Of a DNA stretch of 6,783 bases, positions 5,443 through 6,783 are shown in pieces (position 1 is the stretch's first letter; every line of letters begins with the position of its first letter). The DNA is from Nanosynbacter sp. (GTDB lineage Bacteria > Patescibacteriota > Saccharimonadia > Saccharimonadales > Saccharimonadaceae), in contig JABZJV010000029.1 in assembly GCA_015257605.1 (NCBI GenBank), forward strand, positions 1-6,783. Direction: 5' to 3'. The position numbers and the translations under genes were made by a program. The notes under the pieces were generated by a model. That model was not told where the DNA came from and made no database searches. It saw only the letters and a list, made by a program, of their open reading frames with translations.

Positions 5443-6036
5443 TTACTTGGATTTACCGAATATTAGGACGCGAATGTAATCGTAAATCAAGCCGATAACC
5501 CACCCTAAGACGAAGGTGGCAATGGTCTCTGTGCCAGATAGCGAATATCCGAAGTGCTTAGCGACTAAATATATACCAGCTGTAAGGATAAAAGCTGCAG
5601 CTGACCCTGACAATATGGCATTAGGACGTGCTACAGTATTACCAATCACTTCGCTGCTCTTTTCGACGGCGGGGTTATGAATAACTTTACTGAAAGTTCT
5701 GCTGGCAGGTGACATTTCGGATTGAATCTCGGTCATAGTCTTGTCGAAGGCGGCTTTGCGCTCTTGTTTAGAGGTAGGGCCGCGGCGTTTCTTCTCTGGA
5801 CTGACTTCATTGGTTTTTATTTTGTTTTCTTTACGTTCTTGGGCGATTTCTCTAGCTTGGTTTAAGGCTTCATGGCGTGCTTTTTTCAGCTGTTCCTGAG
5901 AGGCTTCAGAGCTAGCTTCTCTCTCTGTTTTATTTTTAGCGTTAATATTCTCTTGAGTTTTCCGATGGATTACTTCAGAGCTAGTGTACCGCTTTTCATG
6001 CTTATCGCTAAGCGATGGTATTTTTTCATTATTCAT
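5443..6036 (-). CDS. Two-TM protein with charged coiled N-terminus, hypothetical
   Basis: A 197-residue protein of unknown function. Residues 1-100 are highly charged and rich in E, K, Q, R and A with heptad-like stretches (about 40-75), likely a cytoplasmic coil or disordered arm; KKRRGP follows at 82-87. A conserved-looking amphipathic part (about 95-138, SEMSPASRTFSKVIHNPAVE) leads into two membrane segments, about 140-158 and 169-187, and a short basic end GKSK. From memory, similar C-terminal halves (a NAILSGS-like segment, then a second TM ending in YDYIR) recur in Saccharibacteria hypotheticals; unverified. ATG 6036 has GAGG 9 nt upstream. It lies 39 nt after the LPHTG protein on the same strand, so the pair is probably one transcript. 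It converges with the ATPase gene, 10 nt between stops. A 12-bp direct repeat (CTTCAGAGCTAG at 5904-5915 and 5973-5984) encodes two SSE motifs. A small membrane scaffold is one possibility; no function can be assigned. Confidence 0.88.
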   Translation of the reverse strand: MNNEKIPSLSDKHEKRYTSSEVIHRKTQENINAKNKTEREASSEASQEQLKKARHEALNQAREIAQERKENKIKTNEVSPEKKRRGPTSKQERKAAFDKTMTEIQSEMSPASRTFSKVIHNPAVEKSSEVIGNTVARPNAILSGSAAAFILTAGIYLVAKHFGYSLSGTETIATFVLGWVIGLIYDYIRVLIFGKSK

Positions 6037-6045
6037 TGATAGCTA

Positions 6046-6049
6046 CCTC
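6046..6049 (-). promoter_or_regulatory. Ribosome binding site of the two-TM protein gene
   Basis: On the minus strand GAGG sits 9 nt before the ATG at 6034-6036, inside the 39-nt gap after the LPHTG gene. The gap is AT-rich and contains TATATAA-like strings that could act as a weak -10, but no matching -35 is seen. Co-transcription with the upstream gene is more likely than an own promoter. Confidence 0.6.
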
Positions 6050-6075
6050 ATCTTTGTTTTATATAATCTTATAGT

Positions 6076-6783
6076 TTATATAGTACCTGAGTTAAAATCT
6101 CGACGGATTAAGCGGACTTCCTTTTTCAGCTGACGCGATCGTGCGTAGAAGAATGCGACAACAGCGAAGGTGATTCCGGCAAATAGCATGTTTTCGCCGG
6201 GTCCAGTGTGTGGAAGTTGAGCAACAGTTTGTTCAATTGCTTGCTTTTGTGCCGGACAGTCTACATTAATGGTTACGGAATTGCCGAAAGTATTGGTCAT
6301 CTTGCAGTCGTATGAATTAGGGTTGCCGGTACCAGTGGCTTTTGGCGAGATCGTGCTTTGGAGTTTCACACTGAATACACGAGTTTGAGTTTCACCAGGC
6401 TTTAGCGTGATTTTTGGCCATACCAATAGAGTTTCTGTGTCTTGGCTGCCAGAGGTGTCCTTGGTTAAGGTAGCTCCTCCTTTGTTTTCTAGCGAAGCAT
6501 ATTGGAGGACGTCAGCGAGATTCTCGGTGATGGTATAATCGGTAGCTTTCAATCCTTTGTTGGTCACAGTAATTTTGTAAATAATTTGATCGGACGCCTT
6601 GGCGGTAGTTGTCGAAGCGTCGGCGTTGCCTTGCGAGGTGTTTTGGGCGGTTTTTGTTTGAATGATATCTTCTTTACACTTAGCATCTTTTATCCACAAA
6701 GTCGTGTCGCCTGGGCATGGTTGACAGTTAGGGTCTGTGGCAAGCAAGGCAGGATTTTGCGGACACTTAGCTGGCTCTACAAT
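6076..6783 (-). CDS. LPXTG-type surface protein with DUF11-like domain, N-terminus cut off
   Basis: The frame is open to the right edge, so the true start and signal peptide lie outside; 235 residues are visible. The TTG at 6745-6747 is inside the frame and is not a credible start, because coding-like, Cys-rich sequence (KCPQNPALLATDPNCQPCPG) continues through it. Visible parts in order: a Cys-rich segment with four Cys in about 35 residues; a Thr/Ala/Ser linker; a beta-rich module of DUF11 type (IIYKITVTNKG ... TENLADVL ... LKPGETQTRVFSVKL); two more Cys (YDCKMTN, VDCPAQ); then the sorting signal LPHTG (visible residues 190-194), one membrane segment (about 199-215) and an R/K-rich tail of about 21 residues. 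A sortase would cleave after Thr and attach the protein to the cell surface; the Cys suggest disulfides outside the cell. The tail is longer than in classic Firmicutes signals. Likely role: surface adhesin or stalk domain, perhaps in host contact; this role is inferred. Confidence 0.9.
   Translation of the reverse strand: MVEPAKCPQNPALLATDPNCQPCPGDTTLWIKDAKCKEDIIQTKTAQNTSQGNADASTTTAKASDQIIYKITVTNKGLKATDYTITENLADVLQYASLENKGGATLTKDTSGSQDTETLLVWPKITLKPGETQTRVFSVKLQSTISPKATGTGNPNSYDCKMTNTFGNSVTINVDCPAQKQAIEQTVAQLPHTGPGENMLFAGITFAVVAFFYARSRQLKKEVRLIRRDFNSGTI

Noticed and set aside
6531..6539. TGGTATAAT, a perfect extended -10, on the plus strand
   Set aside because: It lies antisense within the LPHTG gene, encodes part of DYTIT, has no -35 and leads to no plus-strand gene.
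6690..6698. Perfect DnaA-box sequence TTATCCACA
   Set aside because: It is a single copy inside the coding region of the LPHTG protein (encoding parts of LWIKD), with no other boxes or AT-rich unwinding region around it. Not an origin.

Overview
The window looks like chromosomal DNA of a Candidate Phyla Radiation bacterium, most likely Saccharibacteria (TM7). This rests on family resemblance recalled from knowledge, not on a search. The signs are: a single-TM HerA/VirD4-type ATPase with a DPHGDL motif, a TraG/TraM-recognition-like C-terminal part and a long P/Q/S-rich tail; a small partner protein ending in a charged helical module; a two-TM protein with a charged N-terminus; and a surface protein ending in LPHTG, one TM and an R/K-rich tail. 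The standard code works throughout the main genes.

Layout. Bases 1-1540 hold no convincing long gene, which is unusual beside the densely packed right part. Inside it are (a) a short Cys-rich ORF at 186-356 with a good ribosome binding site, whose frame stays open after a single TAG up to 500; (b) a very AT-rich stretch, about 501-1160, with only small repeats; and (c) a near-consensus promoter at 1161-1189 (TTGACT, 17-bp spacer, extended -10 TGCTATAGT). This promoter points into a more GC-rich block, 1269-1531, built almost entirely of successive inverted repeats. That block is best read as a structured non-coding RNA or a long structured leader.

Bases 1555-5432 are a plus-strand cluster: a four-TM small membrane protein, a 142-aa soluble protein, and the 1004-aa membrane-anchored ATPase. 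The first two genes each have an extended -10 box only 7-9 nt before the ATG and no ribosome binding site in the usual place, so leaderless mRNAs are likely. The ATPase starts with GTG 3 nt after the preceding stop, with a GAGG site, so it is translated as part of an operon. I infer that the three proteins form a membrane translocation machine related to type IV secretion/DNA transfer ATPases.

Bases 5443-6783 are on the minus strand and converge on the ATPase gene with a 10-nt gap. A sortase-type (LPHTG) Cys-rich surface protein, cut by the right edge, is followed 39 nt later by the two-TM protein with a highly charged N-terminus. The two probably share a transcript.
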